From positions 222,442-286,441 of the forward strand of contig JAJEKB010021102.1 in assembly GCA_022393335.1 (NCBI GenBank): a DNA stretch of 64,000 nt. The letters are read 5' to 3'. This document shows positions 47,733-58,907 of this stretch, piece by piece. Source of the DNA: Macrotrachela quadricornifera (taxonomy: Eukaryota; Rotifera; Eurotatoria; Philodinida; Philodinidae). The position numbers and the translations under genes are program-made. The first letter of the stretch is position 1. The number at the start of each line of letters is the position of its first letter. The notes beneath the pieces are model-generated. The model was not told the DNA's origin and did not search any database. It saw only the letters and a program-made list of their open reading frames with translations.

Positions 47733-48068
47733 ATGTTTTGCTTTTTTTTAGCAAAGGAGTTAGGAATTGATTCATCGAGTCGTTTCGATAACATCTGCTT
47801 GAATAAATTCCTGAGACTGCTCACTCTGAAGGAAAGTTATTGTATGAAAATGTGTCAAAAGAAATTTTTTAAAATGGTTTTAACCTTCCTGTTCGATGTA
47901 TCATCGTTAAAAGTCGCCAGTAATTTGAAAGAAAAAAACCTATACATAAAATTTGAAGATCTATTGAAGTCGAAGCATAGAAGACAAGATCTTGTACATC
48001 AGATGAAATCTTATCAAAATCGGGCAAAAGCCATCGTCTTCGAAATCTTATATATAATCTTATTATAA
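47733..48068 (+). CDS. Possible exon of an unknown protein
   Basis: An open frame of 111 codons preceded by a TTTTTTTTAG acceptor-like tract reads KELGIDSSSRFDNICLNKFL, then KMCQKKFFKMVLTFLFDVSS and a Lys-rich tail. It is the longest unexplained plus frame in this part. It has no recognisable domain and no partner exon, so chance is a serious alternative. Confidence 0.2.
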   Translation: MFCFFLAKELGIDSSSRFDNICLNKFLRLLTLKESYCMKMCQKKFFKMVLTFLFDVSSLKVASNLKEKNLYIKFEDLLKSKHRRQDLVHQMKSYQNRAKAIVFEILYIILL

Positions 48069-49545
48069 GATTTCATAAGAATTTACGGAGTATTTATTGG
48101 AATAATATATTTTTGCAAAATTGTATAAATTATTCAAAAATATAAGAATCCTAATAACGTTTTATAAAAGCTTTCAAAGATGAATACTTTCATATGATTT
48201 TCATCTGTTATTCTATGATAAAGTAAGTCGAGTAATAGCAATCTATAAGCTCCCGTAGAGTTACATAATTAATTGTGCTAAGGTTATAGAATGTTGATAA
48301 AATTCGCGACAGATTCAGAATTGGAAGAAAGCTATTAGCTACAGACTGAGGCCATGGAGTATTATGGTTGAATTGGATAGTGAAAGAGCAAATTTTGAAA
48401 TGCGTATGTTTCCAAGCGTATTTTTATGCGAAACGAAAAAAGGTTAAAAAACACTAAATGAGACTGTTAAACGAAAGAGTTCATGTCTAGGCTAAATGTT
48501 CATAGTAATAGTCGTGAAAAATGGAATTTTGTAAGACGTTTCTTTCGGTGTCAAATCCAATATGGTTAATCATCATGACAGTCTTGTAGCTGGGAAATGT
48601 TAGTAAAACAGCTTATTCAGACTAATGTGATCATCATAAGAGCTTTTCGAAGGAGTGTACCGACTGAAATAATGATCAGCAATTATAGAGGTAACTGAGA
48701 GCTATCAATCTGTATCATATTCACAAGTACTTATAAGCAAACTGGCCTCTGCCCTAGAGATGGCCGGTGGGATGGAGTGTTTGGGCGCACATTATGGCTA
48801 AATAGTCATTGTGTAAAATGTTTCAACTAAGAAAATAATTATGCCAAATAGAACTTCATGAGATCTTTGGTTTGATGTAAATGTAATTCTATTATCGATA
48901 AGGCTGAACCTCTTCGTAAAGCTTCGCGAAGAGCATTGCAATTTTTTTGAACAGTAATTCATGTCTTGATACGAATACTAATTCTCGTTAGTTGTCTAAA
49001 TGAATGTTTTTGATGTAGGGTTGTATTACTTTTTCAGTGGTGAGAGTTTAATCTGACGATGAATGTTGTATTCAAACGGGTCTTCAAGCGACTGTGTTTT
49101 GAATAGTTTCAAGATAGTCATTAATGTGAGAAAAACAGCAGATAACGATACAAGCCTCAGAAAATCAAAAATTTATTTAGCAGAATCAGTAACCAGGTAA
49201 ACTGGGAGCTTAGTAGAAGTGAAATTGGCACGAGCAAAAGTAGCTCCTGACATACTTAGTATCTTGACTGTCTTCTACGTATCTTCAGTACATTCGCTGT
49301 ATTCTCCGTGACATGATGTGGTCTATGTATTATTTTCGTATTATCTATAGTCTACTGTAAAAACTGGTGTCATATGCACAAACTCGGCAAATATTTGAAT
49401 TTCGAAGTCAATTAATAATGAATAAACAAAAGGAAGTTGTTATTGTCACAAATCAAACTTGTCAGCAATCATATGAATGTCATGTTGAACACTGTTTTGG
49501 TAGGAATCCTAAACGAAAGGAATAAGTATATACCTTCTATGCATG
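48069..49545. other. No gene recognised
   Basis: AT-rich DNA; no domain-bearing frame or clear repeat seen. Confidence 0.35.
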
Positions 49546-50154
49546 CCTCACGAAGAAACTCTTCCAAGTGATTAAAAATCTTTGAAATTATATTTTCCCC
49601 GTAAGTAGGGCCTAGTAAGACTGGAAAAGGTCAAAAGAATTAGGATTGATATGATTTCCTTCGGGAATTATGACCGTTTTGCTGAATTTTTGGCCTATAC
49701 CAAGATGTTTACAAAAAATATTGAATAACAAAATTCGGCCTGGGATTTTGTCTATATGCAAGTCTCATGAACCTTAGTATATACTAAAAGTTTTAGCGAA
49801 AATGAATGTTTCTGTCACAAGATAATAAATGTACAAGAAAGCTCGATTTTCCTGAATTCTCTACGAAATGCGGATATTTCTTGCAAATTAAATATGTCGA
49901 GAAAGCTTTCAGCGTATGCTAAGGATCATAAGATCCCCATATGCGCAATATTTCAGGTCGAAATTTTGTCATTCGATATTTTTTATAAATACCTTGCCAT
50001 AAGCCGAAAATCTAGAAAATTGATTATGATTTCTGAAGGAAAGTATATGGGCTCTAATTCTGCTGGATTTTTCTGGTCTCACTGGGTCCTACTTATGGGC
50101 AAAATATCATTTCAAAAGCTTTTAATCACTTGGGAAAGATGATTCCTCGTCAGC
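49546..50154. mobile_element. ~609-bp foldback element D
   Basis: The left arm (49546 to about 49810) is matched in inverse by the right arm (about 49890-50154). Matched blocks include CCAAGTGATTAAAA, CCCGTAAGTAGG with CCCATAAGTAGG, and TTTACAAAAAATATTGAATAACAAAATT-type sequence with its inverse counterpart. Identity is about 75-80% by eye, so this copy is older than element C. Size and core words match that family. The frame at 49894-50142 is hairpin sequence and is not a gene. A direct repeat GGTAGGAATCCTAAA lies 45-50 bp outside each end. Confidence 0.7.
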
Positions 50155-50486
50155 TAAAACTTGAAAATTTCACAGAATAGTAAATATCTGATATCTGCTT
50201 TCTGGTAGGAATCCTAAATGAAAAGCGTAGAATTATATAGAAAAGTAAATATTTTGCATCTGGTCTTCTAATTAATTTGAACATATACGATAGGATTTGT
50301 CTGAGTTGCTTCTATTTTTGAAATATTGAAATTTGAGAACACTTAATTATGTTTAGGTTATTGACAACTTCTCCACACCTTTCCGACTAACAGAATTTTA
50401 CATTTGCCACTTTATACAATTTATCTAATTTCTAGTTTGTTTTTACACCAAAAATTAGCTACATGTGATTTTTTTGATATATCATA

Positions 50487-51045
50487 ATGAAAAATGTGAA
50501 CCTAGATTTATCTGACGGAAACATTTTCAAAGTTTCACTTACCACAAAAAAATTATTCTCCGAAATTTATATTTTTTATGTAGATAAGTTTGGTGTTCAT
50601 TATTCAATGTTTGATGTAGGCAATCCACAAACAATAGAATTTCTTGAAAATGTATTAGAAGAAGTTATTAATCTATTTTCAACATCAGATGTTATTCATA
50701 TTGGTAGTGATGAAATGAAATATGATCAATGGAAATTATCAATATAAATCAAAAAAAATTATTAATAGAGATAATTTATAATCACCAGCTGATTTACAAA
50801 TATAGTTTACTAATAAAATTTCAAATTTTGTAAATGGAAAACATCGTCATATGATGGATTGATATGACATAATGTGTGGTAGTAAATCGCATCACTATAC
50901 AACTGATTTAAATATTTTAACAAAAGAAAAATTAGCTTAAAATACAGTCGTTTACTTTTGGAAAAATACTCTCAAATTTTTGAATAAAACAATTTCCCAT
51001 GGTTATGATATTGCTAATCCTAATAATAAATATACTTATTTAGAG
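50487..51045 (+). pseudogene. GH20 beta-N-acetylhexosaminidase relic
   Basis: The frame DVGNPQTIEFLENVLEEVIN...VIHIGSDEMKYDQWK matches the GH20 catalytic core, where the HxGGDE motif supplies the catalytic Asp-Glu pair (here HIGSDE). After a stop at 50745, similarity resumes in another frame with FVNGKHRHMMD-stop, and ends with NTVVYFWKNTLKF...SHGYDIANPNNKYTYLE. That corresponds to the barrel's C-terminal Trp and G-x-D-[IV] blocks. Several stops (two in the linker, TGA at a conserved Trp position, TAA before NTVVYFW) make it clearly dead. GH20 enzymes trim terminal N-acetylhexosamine from chitin oligomers or glycans. The N-terminal domain is not visible. Confidence 0.75.
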
Positions 51046-52400
51046 GTCAAGAAAAATAAGCTCGAAACTCCGTAAACTCCAAATTTGGAATCCACTTTTC
51101 TTCTCAATCCCTCTTTTATGATTTATAGTACCACCTAGAATGCTAGTAGCATTTTCTAGGATGCGCCAAACCCAAACAATTTGGGTTTGGATCTAGGGAT
51201 ACAACAATTCCAATTCGGTTGGACGATTTTCCTTATAGTGGTGTGTTTGAAAAAAAGCCTTTTTTTCTGATGTTACGTAGATAAAGTATTGGTGTTGAAA
51301 GTAGAATAATTTCTCTTTGCGAAGGAGAAATGGTTCAACCCTCTTGAATAAGATCCATTTACATATAAATAGTAGGTTTAGTTCAGATTTTCGAATTATG
51401 TTAAATGCGACGATATTCAGTTAAAACGAACGTATGGTAGGAATACAGAAATGTCTAATTTACACTCAATACTTTATATCCTTCTCTCCCTGTTTTAGTA
51501 GCATGTCAACATTCTAACAAATAAAACGTCTTTCAGAATGTTTTCTGTTTCCAATCAATTTAAATATTCTTTTCATTTTAACACTAATCTACTTTTGTAA
51601 ATGAAGTTGATGTATTTGGTTATGTTGTGCGTAATTATTTCTTGTTGCTAAAGATTTATATTAGTTTTAGTCAGGCAAACTAACCGATTTAATGCGATGT
51701 AAGCATTTTCAACGAATCAATATCAAGTTTCATTATTTTCTCTTGTTAATATGTTTGATTACAAAGAGTTTTTGTTTCTTTGCCTTCTCGGTAATGATTG
51801 TTCTCGTCGTTTTCTCTTACAACAAACAATTTCTCGAGGTAATTTCTTTCTTTAGTATGAATAATGTTCTTTTTTTTCTTTTATTTTTTCCGAAGAACAT
51901 TTGTTGTTGATTTGTATATAATATATATATCTTAAATTTTACGTATAACCTATAAGTTGGAAATATCCGTTGCCTAATTTCAATTTGCATATATAATAAA
52001 TTAAAAACTTCCTGCTTTCATAAATAGTTATTTATATGAGTGTTATGAAATTAAATTATACATTGCTCAGTGAAGAGTCGAAGCTCATATGAATAGGTAA
52101 GTCTACATTCTTTTAAACTGTAAAAATCTTAGAATAAGTAATTGAAACTGATTTGAACGCACAATATCAAGAAATTTTGCATGATTAATATTCTTGATTT
52201 TGTGCTTTTTTTTCTTCATTAGATACCTAATTGATTTTTGAACACAATCCTTTTAGTGAAAAAAGAATTTCCAGATCATTTTTTTTCTGTTGGATATAAC
52301 AGAAAATCTAATATAATATATTTCGGGATGAAAAGTTTTTTAAATTTCGAAGATCTAACGCTAAATTCATAACAAGAATGTTTTCAATTGTTTATAGATA
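51046..52400. other. Intergenic, upstream of the caspase-like/LRR gene
   Basis: AT-rich DNA. The frame at 51692-51910 (plus) is hydrophobic by composition but has no motif. An acceptor-like TTTATAG sits directly before the ATG at 52401, so a 5' UTR exon may lie in this stretch. Confidence 0.4.
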
Positions 52401-53978
52401 ATGAATAATACGTCGTCATTAGATTCATCTAGTAAAAGACAAGCTCTTGTTATCGGTAACAATAACTATAGACAAGGCAATACACTTCGATATTGCATAA
52501 ATAATGCTCGTGATCTTCATGATAAATTATGTACAATGAATTTTCAAGTCACTCTTGGTATTGATTTAATTTGTGAACAAATCGATTCAATGATCGAAGA
52601 ATTTGTGCATAATATTAATTCTGATGATCTCATTATTTTCTTCTTTTCTGGTTATGGAATTCATTTAAATGATCAAAATTTTCTTGTGCCTATTGATGAT
52701 GATGAAATTACAAGTTGTCAAATGTTTAAAAATCGAACTGTAAATGTTCAAACGATGATTGAAACAATTATGTCTCGTCGTCCGTCAGCAGCTGTATTCG
52801 TATTTGATTGTTGTCGTAGTTATTGTATAAATAATGCAAAGACATCAATAGATACTATCGACTATGGTGGTCTTTCCAATATGCAACCATTACGAGGTTC
52901 TCTTATCTGTTTTGCTTGTGATGCAAATAAAATAGCATTCGATAAATCAATAAATGGATGGAATACTATTTTTATAAGTTGTCTTCTTCAACATATTGAT
53001 CAACCTAATATGCCTATTGATGAAATGATGGATCTTATTTCTGATGAAATTATGGTTGATACTAATCATGATCAATGTCCATTACAAGTGAATTCATTTC
53101 GAAAAAATGTTTATTTCAATTATCAAATTCAAGAAGGTAACTTTTTATATATTAATATGGTACTGGTTTGTTATCTCTCCGCATTAATGAGTGAAGTAGT
53201 ATTGGAATATGAAAAAGAAACGTATGCGGGGAGATAACAAACCAATTTTCTTTTTATGTAACTCTAATATTTCGTTTTGATTTTTCCAGAAGTTACATTT
53301 CGACGAAAATCATTACTTATACAAATAATTGCACAATCTCAGCAAAATTCATTATTAGATTTAAGAAATCAACAAATAACTGATCGTGATATTAAAATTA
53401 TTGTCCAACAAGTTCTCAACAATGAACAATGTACTAGACTTTGGTTAGGTGGAAATAGAATTACATCAGTTGGAGCTTCTATTATAGCTTCTGCATTACA
53501 TAATAATACTACTTTAGAAAGACTTTCACTTAATAGTAATCGTGTTTCTAATATTGGGTGCAAATATTTATCAAATGCACTTTCTAATAATAATAATAAT
53601 ACTCTTAAAATACTTGCTTTACAAGATAATAGAATCTCAGATCAAGGTGCAGAATATATTGCTCAAATGCTTCGAACAAATACAAATTTAACTGGTCTTT
53701 GGTTAGAAAATAATGATATTTCTGATCGAGGAGTTATACTTATAGCTAATGTATTACAGAATCATAATTCAACTCTCGAATATCTTGATCTTTCCAAAAA
53801 TAGATTAATTACAGATTTAAGTGTTGATTCTTTACAAAATATGATCAAACATAATCAATCATTAAATGAATTATCTATATACGATTGCAATCTTTCACGA
53901 ACAGCAAAAGAAACACTTAAAAAAGTGATTAAATCAAAGAAGAATTTTAATATATATCTTAACAGTTGGAATGAATAA
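52401..53978 (+). CDS. Caspase-like (C14) / leucine-rich-repeat fusion protein, 474 aa
   Basis: Exon 1 (52401-53136) and exon 2 (53290-53978) join in phase 1 to 475 codons including stop. Residues about 13-230 form a peptidase C14 (caspase/metacaspase-like) p20 domain: ALVIGNNNYRQGNTLRYCIN at the start, FFSGYGIHLNDQNFLVP, and VFVFDCCRS. The catalytic Cys position (C138 in DCCR) is kept, but the catalytic His of the SGHG motif is Tyr85, so protease activity is doubtful. Residues about 265-455 are ribonuclease-inhibitor-type LRRs (LRLWLGGNRITSVGASIIAS-like units, e.g. LALQDNRISDQGAEYIAQML and LWLENNDISDRGVILIANVL), five or six repeats, as in NLR receptors. No signal peptide or membrane segment. 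The 153-bp intron is enlarged by a small hairpin insertion. Role inferred: intracellular sensor or cell-death regulator. Confidence 0.85.
53165..53243. repeat. 79-bp hairpin insertion in the intron
   Basis: GGTTTGTTATCTCTCCGCAT at 53165 is matched in inverse at 53224-53243 (one mismatch). It accounts for about half of the 153-bp intron; without it the intron would be close to the usual size. It may be a tiny MITE. Confidence 0.7.
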
Positions 53979-56378
53979 TATATAAACAAACATTTTATTA
54001 AAAAACTTTATTTATTATCATTTACTTTCATTACTCAAATTCATTTTATTATCAAAAAAATTTTTCTCTTCAAGTTTAACCCTTTGGGGACGGTTGGCCC
54101 CTTAAGGGGCCATGGTGATTCTCTGGTATTTGGAAACACAAAGATTCTTATATGAGATTAGTTTTTGTTAAATCATTTATTAGAGACTTTTTTGGTATAG
54201 TTGGGATCATAATTAGATTAATTTTTTTGATAATCAACAGTGAATAATAAATATAGCACAGTTGATTTTCAGCGAAAATTTTGCTAGTCTAAAATTCTGC
54301 AAGAAACGCTGCTATCTCCACAGGAATATGGTAAGTTGATTTTACGCATGTTGAATTATATCACACTTTAAAAAAATTTCTAAAGGAGGGTTTGCATAAA
54401 TTTTTTTTTGTAAAATATAAATTCAGGTTGATTTACGATGAAATACACAGAAAAAATGAAATTTTTGTTCGAAAAAAATCCCGTCTTCAAAGGGTTAATT
54501 TCAAATAACAATAATATTATTATGTACCAGCGATTTGTTTTACTATGGCGAAGAATCTCTAACATGACTATTGAATTTTTATATATTTTCTTAATTCATA
54601 TGTTTTATATGAAAATGCAAATAAGATTACTAATATTTGTGTATTTGATTACTATTATGACTTATTAATAATTTGAATATTAAAAGTCATTTATCTCTTA
54701 TTTATTAATAAAGAAACATAAAAAGTTCTTCTGTTTTTTCTTTTTGAACAAATGAAACTTTGTAAATTTTTAAAATTTTGTATTGCTTTTTGTTATTGTC
54801 ATAATATGCGCTATTATCCATTTTAAATATATAAAACCATAACCATTTTTTTAACAACTTTTGATAGGAATAAGACAGAGAGCGGCCTTTTTCATCGTAG
54901 ATAGAGGAGATCCTCAGTCACAGTTCCATGTAGAAATGACATCATTCACTTCATATAGAGGTACCGTTACACAGAATTCAATAGACCAGTACCCCATATC
55001 GATTACTCAAAAATTTTAAATTTTCAAAACTATTTATTAGATTCAATAGAACACACAAAGTTGGCCCTATACTAAATCTTGAGACTTTTTCATTGATGTC
55101 GTTTTGAAATAGGACTACTCTACTTTTTGAGTTTTCATAGGTACATTTCTATTGGTCATTCATACAAATTTTTTGAGAAATTTGTAAAAGTTCTTAACAT
55201 TGTGAGATCTTTTGTATAATGACTCTTCTGGAGAATGATTAAATTCATATAAAAATATCACCTAAGGTTATATGGCTATATTCAAAATTGGTTACGTGAA
55301 CATAACATTTTAGTTGAGCTTGCTCTAAAAGGAAAATCGTAATTTCTATTATGAAATGTACGTTGGAAATCAAGATCTTTGTCTCGAGTACGAAAAGTAA
55401 TAATTTGTACGGTAAATGTCTATAGTCCGAAAATATTTATCCCATTGGCGAATTATTGAATAGTTTCTAATTCAGGTATCCATATCTTCAGTTTCAGTGT
55501 ATTTAGATTATCGTTTTTCATATACGGTTGTAGCATTAGAATACGTTTTTTATCGAACAGCAATAGTTACATCAATAGAAGCAATTAATACCATCATGTA
55601 ATATTAGCAGATCCAACTTTTTTTAATTCAATGTATATAAAATAAATTGATGTTTCCATGGACTGGGCTGCACCGAGAAAGTTTAGACGAATATTTTTTC
55701 TTCCATCATCATTATTAGATAATGGTCTTTCTTTGCTAATCAGTTTTGTTTCAGAAACGTTTTATGCGCCTTAATAAATTTCTCCAAAGTCACGTTCAAA
55801 GATCAAAAAAATTTATTTCTAGTAAATCAAAGTTGGTATCTAGTTCAACAAGTATTGACTGAAACTCCAAACGATTGTCCCAAATATAGTTTTGTATGTG
55901 CGCCTCTGTGATTGCAAATCGTGTGGTAGATGGTGAGTACGAGGTAAGATCAACAGTAACAATATTTCCAAAAATATCTTTATCATGTTTTGTAGTTGCA
56001 AAAGTAAAATTTATTGTTTCTTATTCTTCTCTATTTCTCTTTAGTTATTTTCTCATGTCGTCTTTGACGTATAGCTGTTTCCATGTATTCACAACGACAC
56101 ATGGTTTCTTCTTGCAGACTGTGTATTAGTATCTTAGTTGTATATATTTCTTTAAAACAGAACGTGAAACACAAAGCTTAAGCTCAAACTTTCAATAGCA
56201 AACTCTTTATCAATTTCTGATGAATATAAATTAAAATCAGCTTAACTTTAATAAAGAATATTCTTGTTTTTACTAATGATATAAATTTACACTTTTAAAA
56301 CCATAAAATATAGACCATAAAATGAGCTTCAACATATTGTACTGAATTATTAATATCATCCTTTGAAATAACAGGAAG
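53979..56378. other. No gene recognised
   Basis: AT-rich. A local GC-rich palindrome (TTGGCCCCTTAAGGGGCCATGG) lies near 54095-54116 downstream of the caspase-like/LRR gene. The frames at 54380-54668 on both strands and 55896-56129 (plus) have no motif. Confidence 0.4.
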
Positions 56379-56706
56379 TCAGGAACTACGATAAATATTT
56401 GTACTCAAGAAATTTTGTTGAGGAACATACATTGCACGGTCAGGATTAGTTGTCGAACTCAAGCCAGAATTGAGTACTATAGTAGTTGTTACATTTGTTG
56501 TTTCGAGTATTACCGTTATTGAATCACGATTTAGAGCATCGTGCATTGTCGCAAAATGCAGACTAGTAGCGACATATATATTATTCCCAGTGGTGTGACG
56601 TAAAATCCAGTATATAAACCTGAAACATTTGAAGAAAATATCGAAGTTTACTCGTATTATGAACAACCTCAACTTTCACTCACTTTCTAAATCGAATATT
56701 TTTCAT
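56379..56706 (-). CDS. Possible small two-exon gene, 87 aa, function unknown
   Basis: Exon 1 (56684-56706) encodes MKNIRFRK and ends at a GTGAGT donor. A 64-bp intron ends in ATGTTTCAG, and exon 2 (56379-56619) continues in phase 2 with FIYWILRHTTGNNIYVATSL, then a Thr/Asn-rich region with N-x-T sites (ETTNVTTTIVLNSG) to TGA. Splice signals and intron size fit the window's genes. The ATG also directly follows a TTTCTTTAG acceptor-like word, so it could be an internal exon of a longer gene. No recognised family. The Asn/Thr composition suggests a secreted or surface protein, but this is only an inference. Confidence 0.35.
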
Positions 56707-57195
56707 CTAAAGAAACATTGATATAGTGAAAGAATATCTATGTCTTTAATTTTGGTTTTTATGAGAATTGTTTTTAATGTAGATTATATTATAAGAACGA
56801 ATCTTCACGTTTGCATGTCAATGATCAACATAATTATTAAATTTTTGAAAATGAGTAATAAGTACTCATGTGGTCTATTTGTTAACGTCTGTGTGACGCA
56901 ATTTGGTCATAATGTAATTCATAGGTATTTCTCATAAAAAAGTCATTCTTGGATTTTTACAAATGTTTATATAAATTTCATTTAAGAGAATGTTTCTTTT
57001 CTTTTTATGTTTATGATATGATAAAATGTTATCGCATGATGAAAATATTTCTTTCTTTCTCTTGAGTGTGTACTTGAATTACGTATAAAAATAACATGTT
57101 GGAAAAAAAGAAAAACTTTTTACCCAGTGATTATAAAATGAAATATAAAATCAGTTGTAAATGTGTAAGAGAATAATTATATAAAAATAAAATTG

Positions 57196-58249
57196 ATGAA
57201 AATGAGTTCAAATGAAGATCAATTAGTTGTTGGAGAAGATGAACAAAATGTACGTGAACAAATTGAAAATGATTTAATAAAATATTTGAAAGACAAATTA
57301 GTTCAATTTCATGCAAGATTTTCATCATATGGAACTAATGTTGCTACTGCAAGAGGTATACAAAAAATATCTTCAGAATTTGAAATTCTCGTCTTTGGAC
57401 CAGCTCGAGTCGGAAAATCAACATTAATTAAACAAATATCAGGTGATGAAACAATTAAAACAAGTGCCGAATTAAATTCCTGTACTTTGAAATTAGAAAA
57501 ATATATCGATAAATACAATATTTACTGGTGGGATACACCAGGTATATCTTCTATTATTAATCAATTAAATATTTTTAAACTAACTTTTTATAGGTTTCGA
57601 ACATTGGTCTGTTGAAGATGCTGAAAATTTTTTTAGAGAAACTTTTTATAATCGTCAAATTTTACCAAAAGTTGCTATATTCTGTCGTACAGCAAATTCA
57701 TTAGGATCAACTACAGTTGTTCAATACATGTTTAATGAGTTAGAAAAACATGGAATTCTTCTTCTCTTTGTTATAACTAAATGGCCATTTATACCTAAAT
57801 CTGAACAAAAGGATATTATTCGAGAAGCTGTTTCTTTATTAGGTGGACAAAGCAAACCAATATATAAAACATCAAGAGGTTATAGAGCACTTGAATGTCA
57901 ACCAAAAAAGTCCTATATAATTCCCGTTAATTCAAAGGAGGATGAGGTATTAGGCATACATATTGGAATTCGTAATATTACTACTTTACGGAAAATTCTC
58001 ATTTCAAAATTAGATGAAAATTCACAAGGTAAACTTATTCAATTATATAAAGATAATCTTGGATTTTGGATGAAACTTGGATATGGTGCAATTGAAATTC
58101 TTGATGATCTTGGAATACCAACATCTCAAGTTGTTTTAACAGAAGAAGAAAGTAAAGTTTATAAGGAGGTCAAACATGGAGAAAATCTCATTCATATGGC
58201 AAAACCAATTATGAAAATAATCATTGATAAACATTTTGTATCCAATTAA
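57196..58249 (+). CDS. GIMAP/AIG1-like GTPase, 333 aa
   Basis: Exon 1 (57196-57541) and exon 2 (57594-58249) are separated by a 52-bp intron in phase 1. A P-loop GPARVGKST (residues 68-76, G1) and WWDTPG (G3, residues 111-116) are followed by a TKW at 177-179 in the position of the G4 TKxD/NKxD guanine-specificity motif. Here the Asp is not obvious, so nucleotide specificity may be altered. A helical N-terminal segment precedes the G domain. The C-terminal part is helical and lacks a clear membrane segment. The intron falls exactly after the DTPG proline. The family (AIG1/GIMAP, immunity-associated GTPases) controls lymphocyte survival in vertebrates and is expanded in many invertebrates. I start at ATG 57196; a second ATG two codons on is possible. 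Confidence 0.8.
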
Positions 58250-58907
58250 TTTTATTTCATCAACACTTACTTTTCAACGAAGTATTTTGTCTTAAACAAA
58301 ATTTCATCCAAGAAAAAGAAAAACAAGAATCATAGGACTTCTTACATATTTCCTTGATCTTTATTTTATGACAAAATTAATACCATAAAAATAATGATTT
58401 CAAGTCCGGATGATAAGCACTATTTGTACTTAATCTCAAGAAAATATAAAAGAATATTGACTTGTTGAAAACAAATATATGAAAATATTTGAGTGAATTT
58501 GGTAAAATTGTTGTGAGTGTGCTGCCTCAGTTACCACGTTTATCATACAATTGCTATAAAATATTATACATCACAATACAATTTACGACTCTTCAATTTG
58601 TTGACGATAATCTTTTGAATATTTAAAGAACATTTGTCGTTTTCTAATTGTTTGGTTTGTAAACAAAATCGATCAAGTATCACATTGCAGGATAATTATT
58701 AAGAACTTTCGTAGATAACCATTTGATAAAGGTTAGATTACCTGTAAATATCAGATCACGTATTATTTTATTTAATTGTTTATTGACATGATAGAAGGAG
58801 TAAAAAACTTTTGAAATTTCTAATTAGTAATATGATTTTAAATTATTTTATTCGTATTTGAAAATTAAGTGATAAATAAAGAACATTAGTTCAGAAGAGT
58901 AATGATA
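58250..58907. other. Convergent intergenic region
   Basis: Lies between the 3' ends of the GTPase gene (plus) and the FG-GAP gene (minus). AT-rich with ATAAATAAAG and AATAAA-like words near 58870 that could serve as polyadenylation signals. No gene seen. Confidence 0.4.

Noticed and set aside
49894..50142. 82-codon plus frame
   Set aside because: Lies entirely within the right arm and loop of foldback element D, with no motif.
53277..53563. Minus-strand 64-codon frame over the LRR exon and an ATG-like start at 53277 for the LRR part alone
   Set aside because: The minus frame mirrors the LRR coding periodicity. The plus start at 53277 lies inside the intron before the acceptor at 53289, and the exon joins in frame to the caspase-like exon.
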